This document shows, one piece after another, positions 33,876 through 43,593 of a stretch of 64,000 nucleotides of DNA; position 1 is the first letter of the stretch, and the number at the start of each line of letters is the position of its first letter. This stretch comes from Streptomyces sp. JJ36. Its GTDB lineage: Bacteria > Actinomycetota > Actinomycetes > Streptomycetales > Streptomycetaceae. A program made the translations under genes and the position numbers. The stretch covers positions 62,001 to 126,000 of the forward strand of contig NZ_JACYHE010000009.1 in assembly GCF_021696945.1 (NCBI RefSeq), written 5' to 3'. The notes below the pieces were generated by a model, which was not told where the DNA came from, did no database searches, and was given only the letters and a program-made list of their open reading frames with translations.

Positions 33876-34311
33876 CGCACTCACATCCTTCTGGCCTCCA
33901 TCATGGCGCGGCGGGGAGGAACGGGGCCAACCACCGCGGCGGAGGGGGTGGTGCGGCGCGCCCTGCCGCGCGGGGTGCACCGTGTGGTCCGGCTCCGTCA
34001 CGGTCGGCTGCCGGTCGGCCGCCGGGCAGCCGCCGGGTGGTCCCACGGCGGGACGACCGGGCCGCCGGCGTGCGTCCCGACGCCGGGCCCGGCCATCCCC
34101 GTACGGCCGGGGCCCGGCGGGCCCGCCGCGCCCCGCTCCCCGGGAACCGGCCCGGGCCCGCCGACGGGTCCGCAGGCGGGGGAATGGCGGCGGCCCACAC
34201 TCCCGCGGGTTCGGTGTGGTGGTCGTCGCCGTAGCGGCCCGGAGTGGCCGAACTTAACGTCTGCGGCACATCGGCGTCCGCCGGTGACATCCCCGCGCAG
34301 CCGAGGTCGTC
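33876..34311. other. GC-rich divergent intergenic region
   Basis: The gap between the SpoIIE-type gene and livG contains very GC-rich, low-complexity sequence. I see no gene, repeat or clear promoter in it. It must carry promoters for both divergent units. Confidence 0.4.
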
Positions 34312-35070
34312 ATGAGCCAATCGCGCGCCACGCTGGTCACGCACGGACTGTCCAAGGAGTTCCAGGGCTTCCGTGCCGTGCACCAGGTGGACCTGAGCGT
34401 CGCCGAGGGCACCGTGCACGCCCTCGTCGGTCCCAACGGGGCCGGTAAGACCACCCTGTTCAATCTGCTCACCGGGTTCCTCAAACCCTCCGGCGGGCGC
34501 ATCACCCTCGCCGGACGCGACGTCACCGGGCAGCCGCCGGAGCGCATCGCCCGCCTCGGCGTGGCCCGCTCCTTCCAGGTCACCAGCCTCTTTCCGGACA
34601 TGACCGCCCGGGAGCACATGGAGCTGGCCCTGCAGTCCGGGACCGGGCTGGGCGGCTGCTTCTGGCGCAGTGACCGCGTGATGCGGCGGTTCTCCGAGCG
34701 GGCCGTCGCCCTGCTGGACGAGGTGGGGCTCGCGCACCTGGCCGAGCGGCCGACGGCGAGCCTCCCGTACGGGCAGAAGCGTGCCCTGGAGCTCGCCCTG
34801 GCGCTGGCCCTCGACCCGAAGCTGCTGCTGCTGGACGAGCCCACGGCCGGCATGGGGCTGGAGGACGTGGACCGCACCGTGGCCCTCATCGGCCGCATCC
34901 GTGAGGGCCGGACCGTGGTGATGGTCGAGCACAACATGACGGTCGTCGGGTCGCTCGCGGACACCGTCACGGTGCTGCAGCGCGGGGAGGTCCTGGTCGA
35001 GGGCCCGTACGCGCAGGTCAAGGCGGACCCGCAGGTCATCGAGGCGTATCTGGGAGCAGACGTTGCTTGA
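34312..35070 (+). CDS. livG: Branched-chain amino-acid-type ABC transporter ATPase LivG
   Basis: 252 aa. Walker A GPNGAGKTTL, the LivG-type signature LPYGQKRALELALAL replacing the LSGGQ, Walker B LLLLDEPTAGMG and the H-loop VEHNM are all present. The C-terminal extension ending in VIEAYLGADVA is typical of LivG. It begins a five-gene transporter operon. The next gene starts 8 nt before its stop. Confidence 0.9.
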   Translation: MSQSRATLVTHGLSKEFQGFRAVHQVDLSVAEGTVHALVGPNGAGKTTLFNLLTGFLKPSGGRITLAGRDVTGQPPERIARLGVARSFQVTSLFPDMTAREHMELALQSGTGLGGCFWRSDRVMRRFSERAVALLDEVGLAHLAERPTASLPYGQKRALELALALALDPKLLLLDEPTAGMGLEDVDRTVALIGRIREGRTVVMVEHNMTVVGSLADTVTVLQRGEVLVEGPYAQVKADPQVIEAYLGADVA

Positions 35071-35755
35071 GGTGGAGGACGTCACCGCGGCGTACGGCGA
35101 GGCGCGGGTGCTGGAGGGGGTGTCGCTGCGCGTCGGCGCGGGCGAGGTGGTGACGCTGGTGGGCCGCAACGGTGCCGGCAAGACCACGCTGCTGCGCTGC
35201 GCGATGGGCCTGCACCCGCGGATGACGGGCCGCGTGACCCTGGACGGCAGGGACGTCACGCAGGCGCCGCCGCACCGCCGGGCGCGCCTCGGGCTGGGCT
35301 ACGTGCCGGACGACCGCGGGATCTACGCGGGGCTGAGCGTCGAGGAGAACCTCACGCTGCCCCCGGTCAAGGGCGGGTCGGAGTGGCCGCTGAGCCGGGT
35401 CTACGAGACCTTCCCGGTCCTCGCCGACCGGCGCCGGGCCCCGGGCGGCAAGCTCTCCGGCGGCGAGCAGCAGATGCTGGCGCTCGCCCGGGTGCTGCGG
35501 GCCGGGGCACGGGTGCTGTTGTGCGACGAGCCGACCGAGGGGCTCGCGCCGGTGGTGGTGCAGCGCATCGCGGAGATCCTCCGGGTGGCCACCGGCCTGG
35601 GCGTCGCGGTGCTCCTCGTCGAGCAGAACCTGCGGTTCGCCACCACGGTCGCCGACCGCCACTACCTCCTGGCCCAGGGCCGCATCGAGCTGTCCCTGGA
35701 CAACGCCGCGGTGCGGGAGCGCGAGGAGGAACTGCTCACCCATCTCGGCCTCTGA
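35063..35755 (+). CDS. livF: Branched-chain amino-acid-type ABC transporter ATPase LivF
   Basis: 230 aa from TTG 35063, with GGGAG 6 nt upstream, overlapping livG by 8 nt. Walker A GRNGAGKTTLL, signature LSGGEQQMLALAR, Walker B VLLCDEPTEGLAP and the LVEQN H-loop replacement follow the LivF pattern. It should pair with LivG as the heterodimeric motor of the importer. Confidence 0.9.
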   Translation: MLEVEDVTAAYGEARVLEGVSLRVGAGEVVTLVGRNGAGKTTLLRCAMGLHPRMTGRVTLDGRDVTQAPPHRRARLGLGYVPDDRGIYAGLSVEENLTLPPVKGGSEWPLSRVYETFPVLADRRRAPGGKLSGGEQQMLALARVLRAGARVLLCDEPTEGLAPVVVQRIAEILRVATGLGVAVLLVEQNLRFATTVADRHYLLAQGRIELSLDNAAVREREEELLTHLGL

Positions 35756-35827
35756 CCCGGCGGGCCCGCTTCCCGGCGAGCCCGGCCCCCCTTCTCACGA
35801 CCGTCCCCGAACCGGAAGGCACCACAG

Positions 35828-37078
35828 ATGAAGCGCAGATGGGCAACGAGTGCGGCGATGATCTCGGCGGGCGCGCTGCTCGCCGCCTGCGGAGGCGGCG
35901 GCCCGGGCTCCGGCGGCGGGAAGATCAGCGGCGACAAGATCACCCTCGGGGTGCTCACCGACCTGTCCGGGGTCTACGCCGACCTGGCCGGGCCGCACTC
36001 CGTCGAGGCGGTCGAGATGGCGGTGGAGGACTTCCGGAAGAAGCACGGCGAGGACGCGGTCACGCAGGAGATCGAGGTCGTCGAGGCGGACCACCAGAAC
36101 AAGCCGGAGCTCGCCAACACCCTGGCCCGGGAGATGTACGACCGCAAGGGTGCGGACGCCCTGTTCGACGTGCCGACCTCGTCGGCGGCGCTGGCGGTGG
36201 CGAACGTCGCGAAGAACTCCGGCAAGCTCTACTTCAACACCGCCGCCGCCACCACGGAGCTCACCGGGGAGGCGTGCAACGCCTACACCTACTCCTGGGC
36301 CTACAACACGTACATGCTGGCCAACGGCACCGGGACCGCGGTGACCGAGCAGGGCGGCGAGAACTGGTACATGATCTACCCGGACTACGCCTTCGGCCAG
36401 GACCTGCAGGAGAAGTTCCAGACGGCCATCGAGTCGGCGGGCGGAAAGGTGGTCGCCAAGGACCCGACGCCCTTCCCGCACGACAACTTCTCCACCTTCC
36501 TCCTGAAGGCCCCGGGCCTGAAGCCGAAGCCGGACGTGCTCGCCGCGCTCCAGGCCGGTGGCGACCTGGTCAACGTCGTCAAGCAGTACAACCAGTTCAA
36601 GCTGGAGAAGAAGGGCGTGGACCTGGCCGTGGGCCTGCTCTTCGACACCGACGTCAAGTCCATCGGGGCGAAGAAGCTCGCCGGGACCCTGTTCACCACC
36701 GCCTGGTTCTGGAACCTGGACGACGCGTCCCGGAAGTGGGCGGACCGGTTCAAGGAACGCACCGGGTCGCGGCCCACCTTCGTGCACGCGGCGGACTACT
36801 CGGCGGCCATGAACTACCTGGAGGCCGTGCAGAAGGCCGGCACGGACAAGGCCGAGGACGTCTCGGACGTGCTGGACGGCATGGAGTTCGAGGACATGTT
36901 CGCGCGCAACGGCATGGTGCGCGCCGAGGACCACCGGGTCGTGCACGACGCCTACCTGGCCGAGGTCAAGGACCCGGCGAAGGCGTCGGAGCCGGAGGAC
37001 TTCACCGAGCTCGTCGAGACCATCCCCGCGGACCAGGCGTTCCGCAGCGAGCCCGCGCCCGCATGCCGGATGAAGTGA
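35828..37078 (+). CDS. LivJ/AmiC-type substrate-binding lipoprotein
   Basis: 416 aa with an N-terminal lipoprotein signal: MKRRW, a short hydrophobic stretch and the lipobox LLAAC at residues 17-21. The mature protein follows the periplasmic-binding-protein type I layout (LGVLTDLSGVYADLAGPHSV, then EVVEADHQNKPELA). Such proteins capture amino acids, amides or similar ligands. The specificity of this one is not apparent. It lies between the ATPase and permease genes of the same operon. Confidence 0.9.
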   Translation: MKRRWATSAAMISAGALLAACGGGGPGSGGGKISGDKITLGVLTDLSGVYADLAGPHSVEAVEMAVEDFRKKHGEDAVTQEIEVVEADHQNKPELANTLAREMYDRKGADALFDVPTSSAALAVANVAKNSGKLYFNTAAATTELTGEACNAYTYSWAYNTYMLANGTGTAVTEQGGENWYMIYPDYAFGQDLQEKFQTAIESAGGKVVAKDPTPFPHDNFSTFLLKAPGLKPKPDVLAALQAGGDLVNVVKQYNQFKLEKKGVDLAVGLLFDTDVKSIGAKKLAGTLFTTAWFWNLDDASRKWADRFKERTGSRPTFVHAADYSAAMNYLEAVQKAGTDKAEDVSDVLDGMEFEDMFARNGMVRAEDHRVVHDAYLAEVKDPAKASEPEDFTELVETIPADQAFRSEPAPACRMK

Positions 37079-37148
37079 CCACGACCGCCGAACCGGCGGC
37101 GGCCCGCCCCGCGACGGCGGCGGGCCGCCGCTCGACGAAGGACCGCTC

Positions 37149-38015
37149 ATGACGTCGTTCCTGCAACAGCTCTTCAACGGTCTGGTCAGCGGCAGCTTCT
37201 ACGCACTGCTCGCCCTCGGTCTCTCCGTGATCTTCGGCATGCTGCGGGTGGTGAACTTCGCCCACGGGGCGATCTACACCCTCGGCGCGTTCGGCGCGGT
37301 CGTCCTGGCCGACGTCGCGGGGCTCGGCTTCTGGTGGGCGCTGGTGCTGATCCCGCTCGCCCTCGTCCTCGCCGGGGCGCTGCTGGAGCGCCTGCTGATC
37401 CACCGGCTGATGGCCCTCGACCCGCTCTACAACTTCCTGCTCACCTTCGGCATCGCCCTGGTCTGCCAGGACCTGCTGCGCATGCGGTACGGGTCGCACT
37501 CCCAGCCGTACGAGCACGCGCCGTTCACCGGCATGCTGGACTTCGGGCTGTTCGACTTCCCCACGTACCAGGTCTTCGCCCTGGGGCTGTCGCTCGCGGT
37601 CTGTACGGGCGTGTGGCTGCTGCTGACCCGCACCCGGATCGGGACCATCGTCCGGGCCTCCACCGAGCGCCCCGAACTGACCCGGGCGTTCGGCATCGAC
37701 ACCGCCCGCTGGGTCACCCCCGTCTTCGGCTTCGGCGTCGGTCTGGCCGGCCTGGCCGGCGTCCTCGCCACCCCGATGCGCGCGGTCAACTCCGCCATGG
37801 GCGCCGACCTGATCGTCACGGTCTTCGCCGTCGTGGTCATCGGCGGGCTCGGCTCCGTCTTCGGCTCGGTGCTGGCCGGCTTCCTCATCGGCATGCTCCA
37901 GGCCCTCGGCAGCCTCTATCTGCCCACCCTCTCCCAGACCCTGGTCTTCCTGCTGATGGCCGTGGTCCTGCTGGTCCGCCCGGCGGGACTGTTCGGCAAG
38001 GAGGAAACAGCATGA
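37149..38015 (+). CDS. livH: ABC transporter permease LivH
   Basis: 288 aa with about eight hydrophobic segments. The N-terminal [20 protein letters not shown] and [17 protein letters not shown] segments and the [17 protein letters not shown] loop are LivH hallmarks. It overlaps livM by 4 nt (ATGA). Confidence 0.9.
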   Translation: MTSFLQQLFNGLVSGSFYALLALGLSVIFGMLRVVNFAHGAIYTLGAFGAVVLADVAGLGFWWALVLIPLALVLAGALLERLLIHRLMALDPLYNFLLTFGIALVCQDLLRMRYGSHSQPYEHAPFTGMLDFGLFDFPTYQVFALGLSLAVCTGVWLLLTRTRIGTIVRASTERPELTRAFGIDTARWVTPVFGFGVGLAGLAGVLATPMRAVNSAMGADLIVTVFAVVVIGGLGSVFGSVLAGFLIGMLQALGSLYLPTLSQTLVFLLMAVVLLVRPAGLFGKEETA

Positions 38016-39052
38016 TCCTCGCCCTCGTCGACAAGCTGCAGCCGCACCCGGCCTGGGTCCGCTGGGGCCTGCTCACCACCGGCCTGCTCTTCGCCCTCGC
38101 CCTGCCCTGGACGCTGTACCCGCCGGTGGCCACCGACATCCTGTGCTGGGCGCTGTTCGCCGTCGCCTTCGACCTGCTGCTCGGCCACGCCGGGCAGCTC
38201 TCCTTCGGGCACGCCGCCTTCTGGGGCACCTCGGCCTACACCACCGGCCTCATCGCCATCCACAGCGGGCTGCCGTTCTTCGTCGCCGTGTTCGGCGGAG
38301 CCGTCGCCGCCGGGGTGCTCGCCCTGCCGATCGGCTATCTCGCGGTCCGCACCACCGGCATCTACTTCGCCATGGTCACCCTGGCCTTCGCGCAGATGGT
38401 GTACTTCATCGCCAACCAGTGGGGCAGCGTGACCGGCGGCGAGAACGGGCTCCAGGGCATCCCCCGCACCATGCCGGGCGCCGACCTGTCCGACCCGTTC
38501 CTCTACTACTACGCCGCCCTGCCCTTCATCCTGCTCGGCCTCTTCGCGGCCTGGCGGATCGTGCACTCGCCCTTCGGGAGGGTGATCGCCGGCGTGCGGG
38601 AGAACCCCGCACGGGTGCGGGCGCTGGGCTACTCCGCCGACCGGGGCAAGCTGGTGGTCTTCACCGTCTCCGCGTTCCTGTCCGGGCTCGCCGGCGGGCT
38701 GTACGCGATCAACCACGGCTTCGCCTCCCTGCAGGAGGTGTACTGGACCACCTCCGGGAAGGTCGTCGTCATGACCGTGCTGGGCGGCATCGGCACCCTC
38801 TGGGGCAGCGTGCTCGGTGCCGGCATCGTCGTCCGGCTCGAGGACTGGCTGTCCACCTCCGGGTTCGAGGCGACCCAGCTCGTCACGGGGTCGCTCTTCA
38901 TCGTCGTGGTGCTGCTCTTCCGGCGGGGTCTGTGGGGCACCGTGCAGCACGCGCTGCGGGCTCGCCGCACGGCCGGGGCCCCGGAGCGGGAACCGCGCCG
39001 GGAGGAGGACCGCGAGGACCACGAAGACGCCGCGGAGCGCGTCCCGTCGTAG
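38012..39052 (+). CDS. livM: ABC transporter permease LivM
   Basis: 346 aa, ATG overlapping the livH stop after GGAGG. About nine hydrophobic segments are present, with [17 protein letters not shown], the [12 protein letters not shown] cytoplasmic loop and [13 protein letters not shown] typical of LivM. The C-terminal 30 residues are charged and variable. It is the last gene of the transporter operon. Confidence 0.9.
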   Translation: MILALVDKLQPHPAWVRWGLLTTGLLFALALPWTLYPPVATDILCWALFAVAFDLLLGHAGQLSFGHAAFWGTSAYTTGLIAIHSGLPFFVAVFGGAVAAGVLALPIGYLAVRTTGIYFAMVTLAFAQMVYFIANQWGSVTGGENGLQGIPRTMPGADLSDPFLYYYAALPFILLGLFAAWRIVHSPFGRVIAGVRENPARVRALGYSADRGKLVVFTVSAFLSGLAGGLYAINHGFASLQEVYWTTSGKVVVMTVLGGIGTLWGSVLGAGIVVRLEDWLSTSGFEATQLVTGSLFIVVVLLFRRGLWGTVQHALRARRTAGAPEREPRREEDREDHEDAAERVPS

Positions 39053-39067
39053 CCGCTCGTGGTCAGC

Positions 39068-39121
39068 CGTGCACGGCCTGCCGCCCGTGCACGGCCTGCC
39101 GCCCGTGCACGGTCTGCCGCC
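39068..39121 (+). repeat. Three tandem 18-bp repeats
   Basis: The unit cgtgcacggcctgccgcc occurs at 39068-39085 and 39086-39103, and with one change at 39104-39121. It lies in the gap between livM and tyrS. It contains GTGCAC palindromes and probably arose by slippage. Confidence 0.85.
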
Positions 39122-39321
39122 CGCGCGCAGGAGCGCCGCCACCGCGCGCAGGTGCCACGGACGTCTGTCGCCCGCCATACGGGCCGCCGCGCAGGCGCCG
39201 GGCCGCCGCCTGCGCGGCGGCCCGGCCGGGTCCACCGGCCGGAATCCCCGGCCTTCCGGGGCTGCGCACGCCGTACACTGGCCGCCGCACCGGTACACGC
39301 GATTCGAGGAGAGACAGGACC

Positions 39322-40590
39322 GTGACCGCCATCGTCGACGAGCTCAGGTGGCGTGGGCTGCTCGCCCAGTCCACCGACGAGGACGCCCTGCGCAAGGCCC
39401 TCGCGGATGGCCCCGTCACGTTCTATTGCGGCTTCGACCCGACCGCGGCCAGCCTGCACGTCGGTCACCTGGTGCAGGTGCTCACCCTGCGCCGGCTCCA
39501 GCAGGCCGGGCACCGGCCGCTGGCGCTGGTGGGCGGTGCGACCGGCCACATCGGCGACCCGCGGCCGACGGCCGAGCGCACCCTGAACGACCCGGAGGTC
39601 ATCGCCGAGTGGGTGACCCGGCTGCGGGCGCAGATCGAGCCGTTCCTCTCCTTCGAGGGTGACAACGGGGCGGTCATGGTCAACAACCTGGACTGGACCG
39701 CGGGCCTGTCCGTGATCGAGTTCCTGCGGGACATCGGCAAGCACTTCCGGGTGAACAGGATGCTCACCAAGGACTCGGTCGCCCAGCGCCTCGCGTCCGA
39801 CCAGGGCATCAGCTACACGGAGTTCAGCTACCAGCTCCTCCAGGCCATGGACTTCCTCCAGCTCTACCGGCGGTACGGCTGCACCCTCCAGACCGGCGGC
39901 AGCGACCAGTGGGGCAACCTCACGGCCGGGCTGGACCTGATCCACCGCCTGGAGCCGCACGCCGAGGTGCACGCCCTCGCCACGCCCCTGATGACGAAGG
40001 CGGACGGCACCAAGTTCGGCAAGACCGAGACGGGCACGCTCTGGCTCGACCCGGAGATGACCACGCCGTACGCGTTCTACCAGTTCTGGCTGAACACGGA
40101 CGACCGGGACATCTCGCGCTACATGCGCATCCTCTCCTTCAAGTCCCGCGAGGAGCTGGAGGAGCTGGAGAAGGTGACGGAGGAGCGCCCGCAGGCCCGT
40201 ACGGCGCAGCGTGCGCTCGCCGAGGAGCTGACCACGCTGGCGCACGGCGCCGACCAGTGCGCCGCCGTGATCGCCGCCTCGAAGGCGCTGTTCGGGCAGG
40301 GCGAGCTCGCCGCGCTCGACGAGGCGACGCTGGCCGCCGCGGTCTCCGAGCTGCCGTACGCCAAGGTGAGCGAGGTGGGCCTGGTCACCGACCTCTTCGC
40401 GGAGGTCGGCCTGGTGCCGAGCAAGTCCGCCGCCCGCCGCACCGTGAAGGAGGGCGGCGCCTACGTGAACAACGTGAAGGTGACCGCCGAGGACGCGGTG
40501 GCCACGGCCGGCGACCTGCTGCACGGGCGGTGGCTGGTGCTGCGCCGCGGCAAGAAGAACCTGGCGGCCATCGAGGTCACCGGAGCCTGA
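39322..40590 (+). CDS. tyrS: Tyrosyl-tRNA synthetase
   Basis: 422 aa from GTG 39322, after AGGAGA. It has the class I Rossmann core with [15 protein letters not shown] (HIGH equivalent), the tyrosine-binding [16 protein letters not shown] and GGSDQWGN, and [13 protein letters not shown] (KMSKS equivalent). An S4 RNA-binding domain is at the C-terminus ([20 protein letters not shown]). It charges tRNA-Tyr. I see no T-box leader. An intrinsic terminator follows. Confidence 0.97.
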   Translation: MTAIVDELRWRGLLAQSTDEDALRKALADGPVTFYCGFDPTAASLHVGHLVQVLTLRRLQQAGHRPLALVGGATGHIGDPRPTAERTLNDPEVIAEWVTRLRAQIEPFLSFEGDNGAVMVNNLDWTAGLSVIEFLRDIGKHFRVNRMLTKDSVAQRLASDQGISYTEFSYQLLQAMDFLQLYRRYGCTLQTGGSDQWGNLTAGLDLIHRLEPHAEVHALATPLMTKADGTKFGKTETGTLWLDPEMTTPYAFYQFWLNTDDRDISRYMRILSFKSREELEELEKVTEERPQARTAQRALAEELTTLAHGADQCAAVIAASKALFGQGELAALDEATLAAAVSELPYAKVSEVGLVTDLFAEVGLVPSKSAARRTVKEGGAYVNNVKVTAEDAVATAGDLLHGRWLVLRRGKKNLAAIEVTGA

Positions 40591-40611
40591 CCTTCCGCAC
40601 GGCTCGTCCGG

Positions 40612-40638
40612 AGCCCCGGTCACCCCGTGACCGGGGCT
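40612..40638. terminator. Bidirectional terminator between tyrS and the LysR gene
   Basis: AGCCCCGGTCAC at 40612-40623 and GTGACCGGGGCT at 40627-40638 form a perfect 12-bp stem with a CCC loop. It lies between two converging genes. Confidence 0.8.
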
Positions 40639-40679
40639 TCCGCGTCCCCGGTGGCATCCGCAGGCCGTACGGCGCGGGA

Positions 40680-41570
40680 TCAGCGCTCGCGGTAGAGCTC
40701 CAGGGCGAGTGCGACGGCGGCGTGGGTGGCGGGGTGCGGGTCCTGGCCGCGCCAGATGAGATGGACGGGGACGGGGTCGGCGTCGCGCAGCGCGCGGTAG
40801 GTGATGCCGTCGCGGCGGTACTGGGCGGCGGTGGCCTGGGGCGTGAGGCCGACGCAGCGGCCGGTGGCGATGGCGGCGAGCCAGTCGTCGACGTCCTGGG
40901 TGTACTCGACGCCGGGCTGTGCGCCCTCGGGCCACAGGGCCGGCGTGGTGGTGCCGGTGCGGCGGTCGAGGGCGAGCGTACGGCCGGGCAGTTCGTCCAG
41001 CCGGATGCTGCGCCGGCGGGCCCAGGGGTCGTCGGAGGCGAGGGCGAGGCAGCGGGGCTCATGGCCGACGAGCGCGTGCGACCAGGGCCTGAGGTCGAGC
41101 GGGGCGCGGATGATCGCGAGGTCGCACAGCCCTTCGGCGAGGCCGCCGGTGGGCGTGTTGTGGCGGATGAGCCGGAGCTCCGTCCCGGGGTGGGCACGGC
41201 GCCAGCGGCGCTGGAACGCGGTGGTGTGGCGGCCGAAGGCGGACCAGGCGTGACCGATGTGCAGCCGGGCCCGGCCGGCGGACGCCTCGGCGACGAGGTC
41301 CTCGGCCCCGGAGAGCAGCAGGCGGGCACGGGCGAGGACCTGCCCGCCCGCGGGCGTCGGGGCGACGCTGCGGCTGGTGCGGTGCAGCAGCCGCACCCCG
41401 AGGAGCTTCTCCAGGGCGAGCAGGTTGCGCGAGACGGCGGCCTGGGAGATGCCGAGCTCCAGAGCCGCGTCGGTGAAGCTGCCGGTGTCGGCGATGGCGA
41501 CCAGGCAGCGCAGGTGCTTCAGCTCCAGCCCGGCGGAGGGGTCACGGGAGTCGCCGCGACGGGTGTCCAT
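40680..41570 (-). CDS. LysR-family transcriptional regulator
   Basis: 296 aa from ATG 41570. The N-terminal winged helix is LKHLRCLVAIADTGSFTDAA followed by LGISQAAVSRNLLALEKLLG. An LTTR effector domain follows, with LHIGHAWSAFGRHT and the GLAEGLCDLAIIRAP strand. It is divergent from an EamA transporter gene. A perfect 12-bp-arm palindrome lies between them, so it probably controls the transporter and itself. Confidence 0.9.
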   Translation of the reverse strand: MDTRRGDSRDPSAGLELKHLRCLVAIADTGSFTDAALELGISQAAVSRNLLALEKLLGVRLLHRTSRSVAPTPAGGQVLARARLLLSGAEDLVAEASAGRARLHIGHAWSAFGRHTTAFQRRWRRAHPGTELRLIRHNTPTGGLAEGLCDLAIIRAPLDLRPWSHALVGHEPRCLALASDDPWARRRSIRLDELPGRTLALDRRTGTTTPALWPEGAQPGVEYTQDVDDWLAAIATGRCVGLTPQATAAQYRRDGITYRALRDADPVPVHLIWRGQDPHPATHAAVALALELYRER

Positions 41571-41586
41571 GCGACCAGCGTACCGG

Positions 41587-41611
41587 CGTCCATACGCTCA
41601 GCGTATGGACG
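41587..41611. promoter_or_regulatory. Palindromic operator between lysR and the EamA gene
   Basis: CGTCCATACGCT at 41587-41598 and AGCGTATGGACG at 41600-41611 are perfect inverted arms around one base. The core ATAC-N7-GTAT fits the T-N11-A LysR box. It lies 17 nt from the LysR start and 50 nt from the EamA start. Confidence 0.75.
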
Positions 41612-41660
41612 GCGCACGCATGCATTTTGCGCATCCGTGCCGGGGCCGGACCGTGGGCAC

Positions 41661-42578
41661 ATGGTGCTGGAGACCTCACGGGACGCCGCCGCGCATGTGC
41701 CCGCCGCCGACGCCGCTTCCCCCGGCCGCCGGGGCGGCGAACGCCTGGGCGGGGTGGCGCTGATGCTGGGCAGCGGGCTGTCCAACCAGTTCGGGGCGTC
41801 GGTGGCGGCGCTGGCCTTCCCGGTGATCGGGCCGGTGGGCGTGGTGGCGGTCCGCCAGTGGATGGCCGCCGGGGTGCTGTGGGCGGTCGGCAGGCCGCGG
41901 CTGCGGTCGTTCACCGCCGCGCAGTGGCGCCCGGTGCTGGGGCTGGCCCTGGTGTTCGCGGCGATGAACACCTCTCTCTACCAGGCCGTCGACCGCATCG
42001 GGCTCGGCCTGGCGGTCACCCTGGAGTTCCTCGGCCCGCTGACGGTGGCGCTCACCACCTCCCGCCGCCGGATCGACGCGCTGTGCGCGCTCGCCGCCGC
42101 GGGCGCGGTCGCGGTGCTCGCCCGCCCCTCGCCGTCCACCGACTACCTCGGCATCGGTCTGGCGCTGCTGGCCGCCGCGAGTTGGGGCTGCTACGTCCTG
42201 CTCAACCGCGCCGTCGGACGGCGCCTGCCCGGCCTGGAGGGCTCCGCCGCCGCCGCGGCCGTCTCCGGCGCCCTCTACCTCCCCGTCGGCGCCCTGGTGC
42301 TCTGGCACCATCCCCCGACCGCGGTCGCCCTCGCCTGTGCCCTGGCCGCCGGGGTGCTCTCCTCCGCGGTGCCGTTCCTCTCCGACCTGCTGGCCCTGCG
42401 GCGCGTCCCGGCGCACTTCTTCGGGGTGTTCATGAGCGTCAACCCGGTCTTCGCCGGGCTGGTCGGGATGCTCGTACTCGGCGAGCACCTGGACGCGCTC
42501 TCCTGGGCGGCCGTCCTGGTGATCGTCGCCGCCAACGCCGTCGTCGTCACCGCGCCGTACCCCGCCCGGTCCCGCTGA
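41661..42578 (+). CDS. EamA/RhaT-family (DMT) transporter
   Basis: 305 aa from ATG 41661, with about ten hydrophobic segments arranged as two EamA repeats. MNTSLYQAVDRIGLGLAVTL and LGEHLDALSWAAVLVIVAA are typical of this drug/metabolite transporter family, many of which export amino acids. It is divergent from the LysR regulator and probably its target. No ribosome binding site is obvious. Confidence 0.85.
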   Translation: MVLETSRDAAAHVPAADAASPGRRGGERLGGVALMLGSGLSNQFGASVAALAFPVIGPVGVVAVRQWMAAGVLWAVGRPRLRSFTAAQWRPVLGLALVFAAMNTSLYQAVDRIGLGLAVTLEFLGPLTVALTTSRRRIDALCALAAAGAVAVLARPSPSTDYLGIGLALLAAASWGCYVLLNRAVGRRLPGLEGSAAAAAVSGALYLPVGALVLWHHPPTAVALACALAAGVLSSAVPFLSDLLALRRVPAHFFGVFMSVNPVFAGLVGMLVLGEHLDALSWAAVLVIVAANAVVVTAPYPARSR

Positions 42579-42611
42579 CCGTGCGGCTCCGGCCGCCCCA
42601 CGCGGGGCCCT

Positions 42612-43253
42612 TCAGACCTCGGCCACGTGCACGCGAGGGCCGCACAGCGTGCGGAGGTCACCGGGGTCCGAGGTCAGGACGGTCACAGGGGCGGGACCGA
42701 GCAGGGCGGCCAGCCCCTGCTGGCCGCCGGGCAACGGGACGGGTCCGCCCGAGTCCGCCGCCTGCCGTAGCAGCCAGGCGGCGAGCCGGGCCTCGGTGGG
42801 GAGCGTGGCGGTGGCCGCCCACCGTTCCTGCTGGCTGCGCGCCTGCTCGGCGAGGACGCGCAGGACGTGTCGTCGCACCGGGGCGGCGCCGTCCAGCAGC
42901 TCCAGGAACCGCTCGCGCGGCAGGCTCCGCACGAGGCAGGGGGATTCCGCGGTCAGCGTGGCGGTGTGGCCGCGGCCGTCGATCACGGCGACCTTGTCCA
43001 GCGCGCAGGGGCCCGCCCACTCCCCGAAGCGCACCTCCCGGCCGGTGGTCGTCGTGGCCGTGGCCGAGACCCGGCCGTGCAGCAGAAGCAGCAGGTGGGT
43101 GGCCGGGTCGCCGAACACCCGCAGCACCTCCCCCGGCCGGTGGCTCCGGCGGACGGAGCCCTCCCGCACGGCGCGCAGCCGCTCGTCCGGCAGTGCCGCG
43201 AGCAGGGGCACGGTCTTGAGCACGGATGTATCGCGTGATACGGAACCGCTCAC
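42612..43253 (-). CDS. Crp/Fnr-like protein with its C-terminus replaced by a PIN-domain tail
   Basis: 213 aa from GTG 43253. Residues 10-130 form a cyclic-nucleotide-binding domain (LLLLLHGRVSAT, a divergent phosphate cassette), followed by the dimer helix and the start of the Crp helix-turn-helix (LPGGQQGLAALLG). At that point the recognition helix is missing. The last 28 residues (PVTVLTSDPGDLRTLCGP to VAEV) instead match the end of the VapC-like PIN protein encoded 1 kb away. The DNA-binding helix is therefore probably lost and the protein is likely a non-functional or altered chimera. An alternative start is GTG 43223. Confidence 0.7.
   Translation of the reverse strand: MSGSVSRDTSVLKTVPLLAALPDERLRAVREGSVRRSHRPGEVLRVFGDPATHLLLLLHGRVSATATTTTGREVRFGEWAGPCALDKVAVIDGRGHTATLTAESPCLVRSLPRERFLELLDGAAPVRRHVLRVLAEQARSQQERWAATATLPTEARLAAWLLRQAADSGGPVPLPGGQQGLAALLGPAPVTVLTSDPGDLRTLCGPRVHVAEV
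43228..43241. promoter_or_regulatory. Inverted repeat at the start of the Crp-like gene
   Basis: GTATC-GCGT-GATAC is a perfect 14-bp inverted repeat. It lies within the first codons of the Crp-like frame, or just upstream if translation starts at GTG 43223, and about 35 nt before the divergent YciI gene. It could be an operator for one or both genes. Confidence 0.4.
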
Positions 43254-43275
43254 GCCCCGACCGTACGGTCAGCCC

Positions 43276-43536
43276 ATGCTGATCGTCGAACTCGCCTTCA
43301 CCGAGACCCCGGAACGTCTCGCCGCCCGGCCGGCCCACCGCGCGGCCCTGACCCGGCTGCACGAGGAGGGCCGCCTGCTGGGCGCGGGGCCCTGGTCGGA
43401 CGACTCCGGGGCCCTGCTGGTGTTCTGTGTCGGGCGCCCGGAGCTGGAGGCCCTCCTGGACGAGGACCCCTACTACCGGACGCCGGGCGTCGAGGTGACC
43501 GCTGTGCGTGAATGGTGGCCCGTGGTCGGGCCCTGA
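43276..43536 (+). CDS. YciI-family protein
   Basis: 86 aa from ATG 43276. The ferredoxin-like YciI pattern is visible: LIVELAFTETPERL, the active-site-like RPAHRAALTRLHEEGRLLGAGPW with its conserved His and Gly, and LLDEDPYYRTPG. Family function is poorly known; some members act on chlorinated aromatics. It is divergent from the Crp-like gene with only 22 nt between them and no ribosome binding site, so a leaderless transcript is possible. Confidence 0.8.
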   Translation: MLIVELAFTETPERLAARPAHRAALTRLHEEGRLLGAGPWSDDSGALLVFCVGRPELEALLDEDPYYRTPGVEVTAVREWWPVVGP

Positions 43537-43593
43537 GCCGGCCGGTACGCCGGCGACCGCCGCGCCAGGGCCGGCGGCTCTCCTGGGCCGGTC

